Positions 23,787 to 36,404 of a stretch of 64,000 nucleotides of DNA are shown one piece after another. Within the stretch, counting starts at the first letter, position 1; the number at the start of each line of letters is the position of its first letter. Origin of the DNA: Aquila chrysaetos chrysaetos. Lineage: Eukaryota; Chordata; Aves; Accipitriformes; Accipitridae. The stretch spans positions 24,284,932 to 24,348,931 of the forward strand of contig NC_044016.1 of the NCBI RefSeq assembly GCF_900496995.4. The letters run 5' to 3'. Below the pieces are notes generated by a model that worked only from the letters and a program-made list of their open reading frames with translations, did not search any database and was not told the DNA's origin. Both the position numbers and the translations under genes were made by a program.

Positions 23787-26700
23787 GGGGGATGGGGTGG
23801 GGATTATCATCATATAATTAAAGGCTACATCATTATGCTCAGGAAAGCTGTTGGTGAGCCAATCTTATTGCTGGCATTTCTTACTTTTTAACTGCTTGAT
23901 TTGGCATCCTTAACAGCAGTCTTTTAACATCTTTTTTAATGAACTCTACCCATGCTTCTGGGCATGATAGTAGGCAGCAGTTCTATATGTTAGAAAATTA
24001 TTTTATCCACAGAGCCACTGGCAGAGAACAGCATATTAAAAGTGTAATTCACTTCCTGAAAAATTCTCTTCTTGTTTTTTGCCACGTCTGATCTCAGAAT
24101 TAGCTTCTCAGCTCTGAGGCCTATGGAAGTCTAATCTAGCAGAAAACACTTAACACTTGTCATGGCCCCTGCTGAATACCATCTTTGTACCTTTGGGAGG
24201 CAGTGCCTGGGCCATATTGCCCAAAAGCATAGAAGCAATTTAAAAGTTGTTTAAGAGGCCATTTGGAAAACTCCCATGTCTTGAAGGAATCACGTCATGT
24301 GAAAAATCAATCAAGTCAGGATATTACTTGGTCCCATCCCAGATCAGTGCCTGGTTGGTAGCAAGAGTACTCCTGTTTCCACGAGCCCTGAGTGCTTGGA
24401 AGGAAGCAGTTTGGAGCTGTTTTAAAACTGGAAGAGCACAAAGGTGTTCGTATTCTGACTTTACACTCTGCACTGGTGATGCCCTCGGCTGGCCACCATA
24501 ACATGAACTGAGCTCAGTGTTATTGTAGATAGTTCTTTACAACTCTGTGGAAGTGTACAAAACCTACACAACTGCTCAAAATTACAGTTAGACAAATGGA
24601 AATCAGCAAAAAGCTTTGGCAAAACCAAGGAAAAAGCTGATTTAGGAGTGCATCTCATAACTAGCAGGGGTGTAGATCAAAATAATGGGTGGTAGAAATA
24701 AAGCATAGAGATGCAACAAAACAATTGAAAAATTACATTTTCACCCTGTATGGAAGTTTTCACACCAAGCACCAAGGGACAAAGGAAAAGGGTGCAGGAT
24801 TCAGGAAGGCACTGGGACAAGGCAGATCTTTGCTATCTGATTTTGAGGGCTTCTCAGGGAAGTGCCAGAGAGGACTAAAATGATCCTGATGGATTCAGGA
24901 ACTGGTTTCAGCTAAGCCCTGCTCTGCCTGGAAGGTGAGATTCACACTACTGCCCTAGTTCCCATGCGCCATCACCTTTTTAACACCTCATTCCTTGTCC
25001 TTCCTATTTCTCTCCTTTAATATAATTTATTTAAAATAACTAACTAAATTAACAGACTTCAGCTTAGCTGCTCCAGACTGCATCTTTTGCTGCCTTATGA
25101 CCACAAACACTTGACTGCTCAGCATAATGTTAAAACACCACCACAATTGTACACATTTGCTGTATACTAATGTCAAATATAAGATCATGTGCTGTGAAAA
25201 TTGCTCTTAAGCAGGAATGTAACAGGTTGAAACCTGAGGAAGAAGCTTCATTTTCAATCTTTCGCTTGCCTTTTGTCTATTTTGTTTGTATTTTCTGTAA
25301 AGAATCTGCTTCAGACCTTAACAGCCACAAACCATCTAGCACATCTCAGCTAGCATCTTTTTTTTCCTCATAAAAATGACTATTAAGAACTTTAACATAA
25401 TTTAAAAAGAATGTCAGACACAGTTTTCTTGCTAAAGGGAAAAGAGGAAGGGATATCTTTAAGTTGAAATTGTCCTTGCCACTTAATGTTGAAGTAGCAA
25501 GGACTAAAATTTTTAAAGGAGTTTACAACAGTGACTATGACATTGTATGAACAGGCTGCCATCTCTCCGTAATGAAAACCTCCCACGTTTTTCAATTTTT
25601 TAGTGTTTGGGTGGGTCATGTTAGCATTTTTGTCTGCGTGGAGACATTTGCTACAACAAATAGAAAAAAAAATAAAAACCAAAGCAAAACCCCTTTCCTA
25701 AAGGGGTGGGTGCAGAAGAGAAAACCTGTAGAATCCTGCAAGGATGCTGCTGGGTTGACCTTTTCAGAAAATGCTCTGGTTTTGTTGTTCTCTTAACATG
25801 CTCCAAGAAGTGCTCCCAGCACTTGAAAACTCTAAAATCAAAGAACTTTACATCTGACAGCTGAAAGCATTGGGAGCTGGGGAACACAGGTGGGAGGGAC
25901 GAGTCACTGCTTCTAATAATATTGCGGCAAAGTAGACCTGCAAGCTAAAGTAAAAAACACAATCCCAGATCTGCAATTTGCAGTTAGGCTGGTCCAAGAG
26001 GATTTAACATCAGGATCATTATTTACCTTTTTTTTTTTTGTAAAGGATAAGGTTAATAAAATCTGTGCTTTGCTAAAACTACTGAGGGACACATTCAATG
26101 TGGGAAGGACTGCCTGTTCCCTGAAAATTTGAGCATGCCTTCTGGTTAATATTTTCCTGTAGCAATAGTTTTCCTCACCTGAGAAGAATGATTTAGAAAA
26201 CACCTGCTGTGAGATGTAATTAGAGCACGAATCTGTGCAAAAGGAGGCTGCTGAGAGCTCACCAAGAGCAGGAGGTGCCCAGTTCCTTTGCATGCCTGCA
26301 GAGGTTTAGAGTTCAAAAACGTTCTCCATGACTCACATTCTGCAGGTGATTATATGCACTAGGGCTGCAAATCATTTACCAAAAAAAGTAGGTGGCAACC
26401 TGATTAACACACACTGTGTAGGGAGGGAGACATAAATTACTTAAAACCTCTTTTCTGTCTGAGTCATGTATGCTTAAAGTTACAACTGCAGCAAGATTGA
26501 ATGTGATCAAACAAAAGTTCCATTGTAAGGGCTTTGTGAAAACTGTTTTAAACTGTTTAAATGATTTCTGAGAGAGAATAATAAATATTCTCTATTTGGC
26601 TACCTGCAGATGTAAAAATAAGTTATTTAATACAGAGTTTAATTCACCAGTTGTTACCCAACCTAGACAGTTTCAGCTGTGCAAAGAAAAAACATAATCT

Positions 26701-26965
26701 GGGAATATCACATTACTTGCATTACCATTTGATTAAGACAGGTCTGAAGCCTCGTAAGCACTAAATCTGGGCTTTTAGTGAGCAGCAAAGACGTCAGTTC
26801 CAGAACTGAGTGATTTTCCTCCAAAATAACACGCTTCCAGCTCATTAAACCCAACGGTAATATTACCTAGGCTGAGGAAGAAGAGCTAGCCTTTAGGTGT
26901 GTGTGGTATAAATTCAGAGTTATGTTTCATTGATGAGCCTGAAGAAGTGATTCGCTGACTCTGCT
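23787..26965. other. Non-coding DNA, nothing recognised
   Basis: AT-rich DNA with short T tracts (for example about 26028-26039). Minus ORFs at 25392-25682 and 25913-26293 (126 codons) have no motif or splice support. Confidence 0.5.
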
Positions 26966-27058
26966 GGCCAGATCCTCAGGCCTAGCTAAGTCTCCAGTAT
27001 TTGATCCTGCATCCAGTGAAGTCAGTGGGAAAGCTGCCACTGCTTCAAATGTGCTTAA
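26966..27058. mobile_element. Palindromic MITE-like remnant, copy 1
   Basis: Begins GGCCAGATCCTCAGG and continues GATCCTGCATCCAGTGAAGTC and AGTGGGAAAGC, ending in a degenerate inverse of the same words (GCCACTGCTTCAA). This matches an old palindromic family seen in birds and reptiles whose halves read GGCCAGATCCT...GAAGTCAATGGGA and its reverse complement. I know the motif but cannot assign a database name. Confidence 0.6.
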
Positions 27059-28229
27059 GCCTCAAGTATAGAAATGGAGGGTTTTTTTGTTTGGGTTGGT
27101 GGATTTTTTTTTTGTTTTGTTCTGTTTTGACATGGTTCAAATAATTTTCAGGGATGATGAGTAACCTGGCCAGGAATAAGCTCAGGTGCAACTGTAGAGA
27201 GGATTTCAAACCATCAGAACAGTGTAAATAACCTGGACACATTGGGAAACAAAACCTCTTGTTTTAACATTGAGCTTGAAAAGGTGGAAAGGAATTTTAT
27301 GTTTCAGTTTGTCCAGAAAAGCTGAAAACAGCTCAGTTACCCAGGAGTCTCCTACAAGGCAATTGTTCCTAAATGTTGAAAGAATATTAAATTTGAGGGA
27401 ATTCCCCAGTTTCCAATGGGGTCCATGAAAAGTGTCCTATCCGAAGTGGGTTTGAATCAGGTGGGGGTGAGCCATTGTATTTTAAATTAATTTCATTTTA
27501 GCAGTAACCTATGTGCTTATAGCTCTAAATAAGCTATATTCCTCTTCCAATTGCACAACTTCTGCAAGACTAAAAGAGATGAGATAACTGTGTTATAGAA
27601 GAGATAACAACTAAACTAAGCTTTTTCTCAGATAAATGATTGTTCAACATCATCAGTGTCAATTAAAGCTGATCTGAAGGAACAAAGCTAATAGGACCTA
27701 CCTACTATAGAGCTGCATTCAGTGCTCCATAGTAAAGAGCCACATAAATGTTTGAATTTTCTAAATAACCTATTTTATTTTGATCAGCCATGGAAAAAAG
27801 ATTTCAAAAATAAGAGCAAGAATTGGACATCTACCCAAATTTCAGGCACTTCTCCCTGCATGCTCTGGAGCAGTGCCCTCTTTCACACCCCTGTTTCCAG
27901 ACCAGCTAATTAAATACAGGTGCAAGCTCAGATGTTTCTCCATCTTTTAACTATTCTAATGCATTCTAGCTGATAGGAGCACAGTGAGCCCTTGGTGTTG
28001 TAGTTAACCTATGGGCATTTGACAGAGATAACGAACACTCAAGCTTTCAAGCTGTGCAAAACACTCCTAACACCTTTTTCTGGTAAACATACAGTCTAGG
28101 GACCACGGGTTTCCATTCCTCACAAATTGGGATACTTCCTTCCTTTCCTCTCACTCTTTTTCAGTCTTAGTCTTATCTCATATTCTGGGAAAAGCTTTCA
28201 ATTAGGACAAATCATTCACAACAACAGAA
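27059..28229. other. Non-coding DNA, nothing recognised
   Basis: AT-rich sequence between two MITE-like remnants, with a short T/G-rich patch around 27078-27125. The ORFs are short and unsupported. Confidence 0.5.
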
Positions 28230-28310
28230 GGCCAGATCCTCAGCTGCTCTAAATCAGCTTAGCTCCATTGAGGTTATTCTGGCTGCAGTGCAGATACACC
28301 AGCTGAAGGG
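28230..28310. mobile_element. Palindromic MITE-like remnant, copy 2
   Basis: The left part GGCCAGATCCTCAGCTG is followed by AAATCAGCTTAGCTCCATTG, and the right part ends GATACACCAGCTGAAGG, an imperfect inverse of the left terminus (CAGCTGAGGATCTGGCC expected). This is the clearest terminal inverted repeat structure of the four copies in the window. Confidence 0.65.
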
Positions 28311-29332
28311 GTAGTTTAACTCTTCTGTCCTATGGAGATCTCAGGCAGGCTCAGCATCTGGCAGAAGCACTCCAATGTCTGAATTAAAACAAGGCCTCTA
28401 CAACCTGCAAGGCTAATGTTTTGGTCTCCCCCCGCCCCTGTCCCAAAATTCCCTCCACATGTGGTATTTCAGATATGACAGACTGAAAATTATTTATGTG
28501 TTGTCTAATCTCTTGACCACTTCCAATCACAGATGCAGGAACTCTTTTATTTCAATTTTATTCCTGTCTTCTCCTCTTATCTCTTCCTAACACCTGCTTA
28601 AGAGAATATATACTATCACTTTTTATTCCTTTGCTTTCAAGTCTTTCACTTCTTTATCTTGTCTTTTTGTTACAAACATTTTCCTATTGGGGTCTTAACT
28701 CTTGAAACAAAATCTGATTGTGAGAAAGTGTTTCTAAAAGAAGTTATCTCATCTTTTCTCTCTGGTTCGAAAAGCAGCATAAAAAGAAAACAAAATGCTT
28801 CCTATCAAATGGCTTGTTCACATTTGTTTAATGTTTTTTCTTCTTCTTTTGTTCTACTCAGCAGGTGAATCAAAAAATTTTCCAGCAAATTAGATGTGGG
28901 TTGGCTAGGAGATACAAACTTTTTGCAGCTTGTCGTTAGGATCCCTTACTACAATGCCTAAGATAACTCCAGCTGGTATGCCACAAATACTCTCATGACT
29001 ACATTGGCAGATAGCTGAAAGCATCTGAGTACTCTGAGCATGAATCGGTCAATATGGGAAATACTTCCCTTTTCTTCTTCTTCTGCAATGGCTATGTGTG
29101 TTATCTACCATAGTTTGAATGAAAGAAATGCGACAAATTACAGAATGAAGATCCTGCAGTTTTCCACTTACCTTGTGCATTCAGTAATTCTTCATCCTGA
29201 TCTAAATAAATCTGTCTTTTAATTACAGCTTTCCTTCTGATTAGCCCAATGCAGTTCTGGACATGACTGGGCTTAATGAAACTTCTGTGTTGCAAGGTGA
29301 AAGCCTGAGACAGACCCCAACAAATCAGCCTG
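28311..29332. other. Non-coding DNA with one donor-like site
   Basis: No gene is recognised. On the minus strand GCACAAG|GTAAGTGG at about 29164-29178 is an excellent donor sequence following a small open block, but no convincing acceptor precedes it. Confidence 0.4.
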
Positions 29333-29392
29333 CTGTGGGCAGGGAGGTTGGAGAAGATGACCTACACTGTTCTTTATGACTCTGTGAGTCTC
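29333..29392 (+). mobile_element. Degenerate CR1 3' end
   Basis: GGGAGGTTGGAGAAGATGACC followed by ACACTGTTCTTTATGACTCTGTGAGTCT resembles a CR1 terminus (GGTTGGA..AGATGACC .. ATTCTGTGATTCTGTG) with an internal deletion and several substitutions. It is older and weaker than the other CR1 tails here. Confidence 0.55.
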
Positions 29393-30868
29393 AGCCTTGT
29401 ATTTCAGACAATGTGCCTGACTTTTTTTAAATGCAGCACTGCATTTTTAACAGGCAGCTGTTTAGCATTTTAACAGGTGACCTGTTAAATCTCCATGTCT
29501 GTGGAAAAGCCCCTACCATAACCTTGCTCTTTAGAACAAGGACAAATAGCAATTAGACTGACCAAAATAATTTTAAAAGATGTCTAAGATTCAAATGAGA
29601 GTTTCTTTTATTTTCTTTGTTTTGTTTTGTGTGAAACAGGAAAGCTTTTACTTTACATTTTCAGCTCAGTCTGAAAGAAAAATTTTCAATTGCCTCTTGG
29701 GCATAGTTAAGAAACAGAAGCAAGGTGATGTTTGGTCCTCAAACAGCCAGAGTGGGTATTTCCCCATCCCAAAACCAGGGGATTGACCTTTTGTCTGATG
29801 GACTTTGTAGCCTGGAAAAATCTGATGGTGCTAGAAAGTGTTCTCTGGTGACAGACTTCTATTTAGCATTAAATTATAAGATATTTTTCTGGATTATGGG
29901 CTAGAGCTCTCCTTGGAGTGTGTTAACCCCTTGACTATACAATCATTCTCATTTGCTCTTTACCAATATCCTGCCAGATTTATTGAATTGTCCTAAGAAG
30001 GGCAATCTATGGAAGAAAAATCTACCCTCTGGTGATAGAAGTTTGTATCCATTCTGCTAAGGCAAAGTGTGGATCAGAAAGCCGATGCCCTGCTTCTTCC
30101 TTCTCCTCCTCTTTGTTTTTTATCTAGTCTTCCAAATATATGTGTACTTTTAAAGCATCAGAACTACTCAGAGAATTCAATTCAAATTCAAGACTATTTA
30201 CTGGGCCAACACACCATTTTTGTAGTGACTGAAATACTTGCTGGAAGGCTTTCACCAACATTTACCTGTGGTGCATGTTATCTCAGGCTAGTTCTCTGAA
30301 TTCCCTCATGTCCTTTGTCTTCATCTGTATATTTTAGTAGCTACCAACACATACATTTCCTCCAAGGTCTTTTCTATGCTCTCAGCTGAAGGATCATTCA
30401 CAACCACCCCAAGGCCTCTTCCCTTTTTAGCCCTAACTTCTCCCATTCCTGCAACTACTGCAGCAATTGAGATGCCCGTTGATAGCAGGTCATTCTGCAT
30501 GATCTGTCAGTTGACCAAACTTTTTATAGTCATATTATATATGAACCACTGATTGCAATATAATGTCCTTTGTTTCACAGCAAAGGTGGTGCCTGTCTGA
30601 CAGAATTATGCATCTTTAGATTCCCTATCACAGTTCTTAAATATATAAGATAAGACATATATAGATGTACAAATGACATTGGTGTTAAAGAGGAAGAAAG
30701 TAAGGTAGGTGCAGAAGTGTAGCTATTGGGAAAAGCTCCTGCCTGTGATGATTATAAATTCTGTGCTAGCAAAAAATCCTCCTGGATAATTTATAGCCCA
30801 TGATGGTGAAGAATATCTGAGTTTAAACAGCAAAGGGAAAAGAACCTCTATTTCACACACCAAGTGTG
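29393..30868. other. Non-coding DNA, nothing recognised
   Basis: AT-rich, with no ORF above 76 codons, no repeat family recognised and no splice-consistent frame. Confidence 0.5.
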
Positions 30869-30925
30869 TGATCCAAAGAATATTGAAGTCAGCGGGCATC
30901 TTTCCATTGGCTTCAGCAGACTTTG
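30869..30925. mobile_element. Palindromic MITE-like remnant, copy 3
   Basis: TGATCCAAAG, ATTGAAGTCAGCGGGCATC, then TTTCCATTGGCTTCAGCAGA. The second half is an imperfect reverse complement of the first (GAAGTC-AxxGGG against CCxxTGGCTTC), as in the GAAGTCAATGGG palindromic family. Confidence 0.6.
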
Positions 30926-31819
30926 TCAATGATGTAAAAGTGGTTAAAGGGATTTTACTCAAATGTTCCAATATTTACCCTCTGGACATGAAAGCAGCTG
31001 GAAAATTTCAGCCTAGAAAAAGGATTTAGGAAAAAAAAAAGATGAGCTGCTGAAAAAAAGTATGAAAAAATTATCTGCAGCTGAAACTATCACAGTTGAA
31101 CAGAAGTGACAAGAGGAGAAGTAGGTGCTAGCTCTTTCAGAAAGACTTGCTACAAGCAAATATCACCATGTCAGTGTGACCTAAAGACAAACACTGAAAA
31201 TCACTCAGGCCTTGACTGTGCAAAGATCTGTATGGTGGGTAAGGAAGGGTTAAGGACAGCTAGCCTCAAAGGTGCCAGAAGTTGACATTATTTCTGCTAT
31301 TTGGATGCTTAGATTTTAGCATATACTTCTACCCCTGGCAGCTGGAGGCTGCTGTTCTGCTATTGTCCTTGTAGACTTTACATCAGTGCCGTGATTGACT
31401 TGAACACAATTTGGATTAGACTCTGAATTAGTTGTCCCTATGACAGTTCTTACATGAAGGCGGCAGATATTTTCCCTTGCTGAAGTACCCATGACCATAA
31501 ACATTCCTTATTAGTGTATATACTTTAGGTGAGCTTTTCATTTACTGTAAGAAAACAAACAGCAGTGAGACAGAAAATACTACAGTCCACCTTTTGCAGA
31601 TAATGTAAATACTGCTTGATATACCTTTCAACAATATTAGGAAGAGTTAATTAAGATTACAAAAATATTTTCCAACCAGCTACATGATACTCATGGTTGA
31701 AGCATGGCCTTTAATGATGGTTTTACCATACACATGAAAGCTACTGATTCAGCAAAATGTGGTTTATTTTGAAACCACTTATAAAATCATTCTCTGAGTG
31801 CCAACAGGAGAAAAAAAAC
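30926..31819. other. Non-coding DNA, nothing recognised
   Basis: No gene or repeat is recognised apart from short A tracts near 31030-31070. Confidence 0.5.
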
Positions 31820-31918
31820 TTCCTCTCTTTCTTTCTTTCTTTCTTTTTCTTTCTTCCTCTCTTTCTTCCCCTCTTTCTCCCTCTGTTTCTCTCTTCCTTT
31901 CTCTCTTTCTTTCTTTTT
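31820..31918 (+). repeat. (CTTT)n imperfect microsatellite
   Basis: About 100 bp of pyrimidine-only tetranucleotide repeat, purest at 31826-31850 and degenerate with CCTCTTT and CCCTCTTT variants after it. It creates artificial Phe/Leu/Ser-rich plus-strand and Lys/Arg/Glu-rich minus-strand ORFs, which are not genes. Confidence 0.92.
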
Positions 31919-34244
31919 ACCACAGCTTCCAAAATACCTTTAAGGAAATTTTCAAAATGTCCATGCAACATACAAGAAAAAAAATGTGAAGTATCATATC
32001 ATTTTTTAATATCTCATTGGTTTACAGAAAGTAATACAGATACCTCACGTCTTCACCAGCAGATAAAAATAAGTTCGTATGTACATTAATGGGGATGTTC
32101 ACAGGATTGGACTGAGGGGAGAAAAAAACTGAGCAGCAATCCAGAACAGCAAACAAAACCCCTCCTTTGAGGGAGCAGTGGGAAATGACAACATACTTTC
32201 ATTTTCCTACCTCTGGGGAAAGACTTTCAAAACAGTTCTGGGCATGATGTCCAAAAACTACATTCAACGTATATAAACCACTACATTCAAAGAGCATTAA
32301 GCATCTGTCTTAAACTCACCAAGGTAAGGAAATTCAGAATTAAGACTGTAACTCCATACTTAACTCACACCTTTTTAGCCAGCCCTTATGGAATGACAGA
32401 TCACCCACTGTTAAGAGACCACTGCAATTCCAGCTTCAATGTTGAATGTCTTTGCTCTTTAAGTGCTGAACTGGATCTGGAATGTTAACCTATTTGTTAG
32501 TTTTCTTTTTCTTTCTTTTTTTACAGTAATGTGAATAAAAGCAAATAAAACATATGAAGTCTGTATGTTTTGAAATAACTTTTCTTTTAATTTTTGTAGT
32601 CTATATTTTTTTCCAATGATCAAACTTGAAGAAAAACTAATTATGGGGAAAAAAAACATGCTTTTTTAGTATGATCTTATGCCAAGTTTCAGTCCAGAGC
32701 AAAATTTTACAGTCATGTGAACCCCTAAAAAGAGTGGTTTATAATGGAAGCATTGACAAACTCTTAAGTACAGCAGGGCAAGTAGGTGTCTCTAGAATAT
32801 TACTCAATAAGAAGCTTGTAATTACAGTTCTCAATAGAAGGGGGGAGTATAGGGGAATGAAGGATTTTCCTCCATGTGATATTTCTGGCATAATTTGTGC
32901 TGAAAATTTTCCAGGGTCTGTTGAGCCATAACCACAGCTCACTTCTCCAGTAACAAAATATTAATGATACAACTGTTTTTCACTAGACTTCTAGAAAAAA
33001 AGTTCTTGTTTTCTTACCAAAAATATATTTTATTGCTTAATCTCCAATTATAGCTGAGAAAATGATTTTGAAAATTCTCTGATTTGTGAAAATGGTCCTT
33101 CTCCTGTGAGAGGAAAATGTGACATTTCAGCAAAATCACACTTCATTTCAAGGAAATGGATTTTGTGGGCTTTAATTGTGTGAGTTCAAAATGTCCAATG
33201 TCAAGTCCTTTGAAACTATTCTTCTTTATCAAAATTTAAACAGGTATAAAAACTTTTCAGTGATTCATTCAGTCAGGCTACCCAGCTGCAGCTTCATCTT
33301 TAAAACTTTATGGCTATGATCTTCCATCTGTAATTCTTTCCACGTTGCATTAAAGATCACTCTTGTCTGCTAGGATGTGTCACTCTTTCTCCAACATCAT
33401 GACGATGCTCTTGTAGCATCCTCTGGGGAAGAATAACCACAGAACAGTCCTTCCAAACAACTTTTCAGGATGGGACCACATGGAAGAATACTGTAACGGG
33501 GATCTCTTGTAGGATATCTATCTCTAGGACAGGCAGGAAGGAGGGGGAAGGAAAAGGAGAGAGATCATATAGTAATTTCATATACAGAGAGACATGGAAA
33601 GACAGGTTAAAATTAGCAGCAGAGTGGAAATGGACAGAAACATAAATTAAGGCACTCCAGTGAGGTCAAAGACTGTGAAGGAAAAAGGCGTAAGCTTTTG
33701 GCAACAATTTCTGAAGATGAAGGTCCTTTTTTCACTGCTCACTAATGGCCACTGTACTTGGCCCTCACTCAGGTCACGTTCCCATTAACCTGACTTTGAG
33801 CTGTTCTTTTTCCATTTTCTTTTTGATTTACAGCACTTTAAGTAAACTGAGATTAGCTCCCCTGAAACCAAGAGAACTTTATGCCAGCATAAATCTGATG
33901 TAGCTGAGAAAGCAGCTCAACTGTGAGGACATTAGGATTTGGCTTAAAATGACAGTATTAAAAAAAACCACAAAATTAAGTCCCTTCTATCAAACCTTGT
34001 ATGGGAAAGACAAATCATGCCACTTCAGATCCTGCTTTCCAGGCTTGCTGTACGTGCCCACTGCTAAGCCCCACAGGTACTCCTTTTTCCTCACTGCTGA
34101 AAGACTGACTTCCCCTCCCGTTCCTCTACACTAGATGAAAGGCTGGCAGTGGTGTAAAACAAAGGCTAAATGCCTTTAATCCAATCAGACAAAATCCCCT
34201 TGGCCCAGGCACTGAAGAAGACAACATCTTCCCCACCAGCCCCA
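31919..34244. other. Non-coding DNA, nothing recognised
   Basis: AT-rich. Near 33870-33900 a fragment GCCAGCATAAATCTGATGTAGC loosely resembles half of the palindromic MITE-like family, too weak to call. No gene was identified. Confidence 0.5.
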
Positions 34245-34247
34245 GCC

Positions 34248-34725
34248 TATAAGAGGCACAGCAGGAGCCACACAGAGTGAGGCTCTGGGAAGTGTTTCAG
34301 TTGCCTTCAGAGCTGGTAAGGTTTTGCTGGACAAAGTCGTACACTCAGGGGGCCAGGATAATGAGGCTGTCCCTTGATGGTTTAACATCCCCTTCACCTC
34401 CCAGCCTCATCGGGCAGAGTATTGTGATCTGCACCTCGCACAACGACTGCATCGTCCTGAAGCCAGATGGGACTGATTACACTGACCCAGCTGCATTGAC
34501 TGCATTGACATTGAGGCCACAGATTTGCCCAGAGCTACCCCATATTCTTGTCCCAGTATCATTTATCCACCAAAATTGTTGCGGAACTACAGCATGTATT
34601 TTACTGTCCATATGTTCTTCTTTTTGGACAATAATGTAAGAGCATATAAAAACCCACATATGAATCACATACTTGCAGGTGTACGTGGAAACATGCCAGC
34701 TATATTATGCTCAAAAAATAATAAA
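34248..34725 (+). other. Tiny two-exon transcription-unit-like arrangement
   Basis: In order on the plus strand: a TATAAG box (34248-34253) in a GC-richer context; a possible 40-bp first exon ending GAGCTG|GTAAGG (donor GT at 34316); an 89-bp intron; a strong acceptor (CCCCTTCACCTCCCAG, exon from 34405); and AATAAA at 34720-34725. Each signal is of good quality and the spacing is compact, like a small avian gene. Exon 2 has no good ATG-initiated frame; the longest open frames have no recognised domain. It could be a noncoding transcript, a dead small gene, an old LTR-like insert or coincidence. I infer the unit; only the signals are seen. Confidence 0.28.
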
Positions 34726-36261
34726 TGAACGTGCTATCTTCACTTGCATGGGATTAATGAGCCATCCATCTTTTTCAGTTGTTATACCACCTAGCAATGT
34801 TTATTCCCATCTCTAACAGCACATGGAATTTCTTCTTTAGAGGCAAAGGCTTTTTAGTACATTCAGTCCTGCGGTCACAAATTGGGTAAGCAACTATGTA
34901 ACTGTGGCCCAGCATCTACTAAAAGTTTTGATTTGGGTTCAGTTAAAGCTTCCAGTGAACAGTAATAGTCTGTCATAATATCAAAAGCATGAACAAAATG
35001 GAAGAAAATGGGTCTACATCAATAAGCCATCTGAGAATCCACCCGCATGCTCACAGGCATACTTACATTTGGGGACTGATTCTCATTTACCTCCAGGATG
35101 ACTAATACCATTTCAGCACAGAAATGTCAGGCAGTCCTATGACAAATCCAGGTTGGGTCCTGTGACTTTAAAATGTCAGGCAGTAGAAACAGAAAAGGGT
35201 AATCTCCTGAAAATGACTTCAACTCAACCAGAATACACACCCTGTACAATTGCTGACATTCATGCAACAACAACAATGTTTATATGTTTACCACAGTGGA
35301 ACAGCAAATGGAATGTATAAGCAGTTTTGCCTTGAAAAGTTATGTTGGTAATGCATGCATAATTTTTTGAATGTGGAGGATTTAAGTTTATAACCCTAAT
35401 AGCATTTATATTTAAATTTGCAAAGCTAAAAATTTCTAAAGCTAAATTTCTAAAATTCATAGTGGCGCTGGTAAGCACATACCACCACCCACTATCCACA
35501 GGACACAGCAATGGCTATTGTGCTGCCTGCCTAGACTCAGGCTCTGGCTTTGCCTGAAAATGTTGGGCTGCTGCACGCTGCAGATTGCCCTTGGTCCTCC
35601 AGCACATGTTTGTAATGTTGCTTGGTGCCTCTGCTGAGCCACAGTCCCCACTGGCTCCACTCTTCCTCAGGTCCTCTTGGGAGGCTCTTGCTTAAGGATT
35701 CCTCATGACAGGTAGTGTGTGTTTCTGTAGAGAACATGTATTCTTACAGGTCCGTAGCAATGAGGGCAAAGCTGCAAGAGACAGACCCAACAAAGCAGAA
35801 GAACCCTGGTGGCTGTTTTGGTGGCCTTGAGGGGAAAAAATGCAGGAAAAATCTGCTTTAGCTGCTTGGACTTCTGAAGTAATAGTTGTGCTTTTATAAA
35901 GCACAGATACATAAATATTTCAGATAAATACTTCCCCAAACGACAAGAGCTGTTTTACTGTGTGTAGGGACAACTGCCTTTGATGGGCTATTTCTTTTCT
36001 CCGTGCAAGGCCATTTTGGATCTTGTGCCCAGATTGCGACAAAATCTCCATTTACTAAACTTGATCAGACCATTCCTCCCTTGGACATACTCCCTTGGAC
36101 AGTACCAAGTCCTGCTGAAAAACTGACTGGTTGGTAGTGGTACTTCTGCCGTGTTTGGCATATTAGCCTAATCATCTGGGAAATCATTGCAAAACTCCCA
36201 GCTCAGTGTACAAAACACTGTGATCGTCGGGCCTCTGCTTCACAGTTTTCTTTCTGGGTTT
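34726..36261. other. Non-coding DNA, nothing firmly recognised
   Basis: AT-rich. AAATGTCAGGCAGT occurs twice at about 35123 and 35171. 35460-35740 is GC-richer and gives overlapping minus ORFs (66-70 codons) with no motif. Confidence 0.45.
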
Positions 36262-36370
36262 GTGGCACTTAGAGACATGGTTTAGGGGTGGACCTGGTAG
36301 TGTTAGGTTAACAGTTGGACTCAATAATCTTAAGGGTCTTTTCCAATCTAAGTGATTCTATGATTTTATG
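36262..36370 (+). mobile_element. CR1 LINE 3' end
   Basis: A clear CR1 3' end: GTGGCACTTAGAGACATGG, TTTAGGGGTGGACCTGGTAG, GTTAGGTTAACAGTTGGAC, AAGGGTCTTTTCCAATC, then the tail GATTCTATGATTTTATG. It is the least diverged CR1 in the window. Only the last 109 bp or so is present. It is followed directly by a T/G-rich junction and an older CR1-like element. Confidence 0.93.
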
Positions 36371-36404
36371 ATTTTTTTGGGGCGGAAGAAAAAAAAAGGC
36401 ACCC

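Noticed and set aside
31741..32089. Ser/Phe/Leu-rich and Lys/Arg-rich ORFs
   Set aside because: Produced by the CTTT microsatellite.
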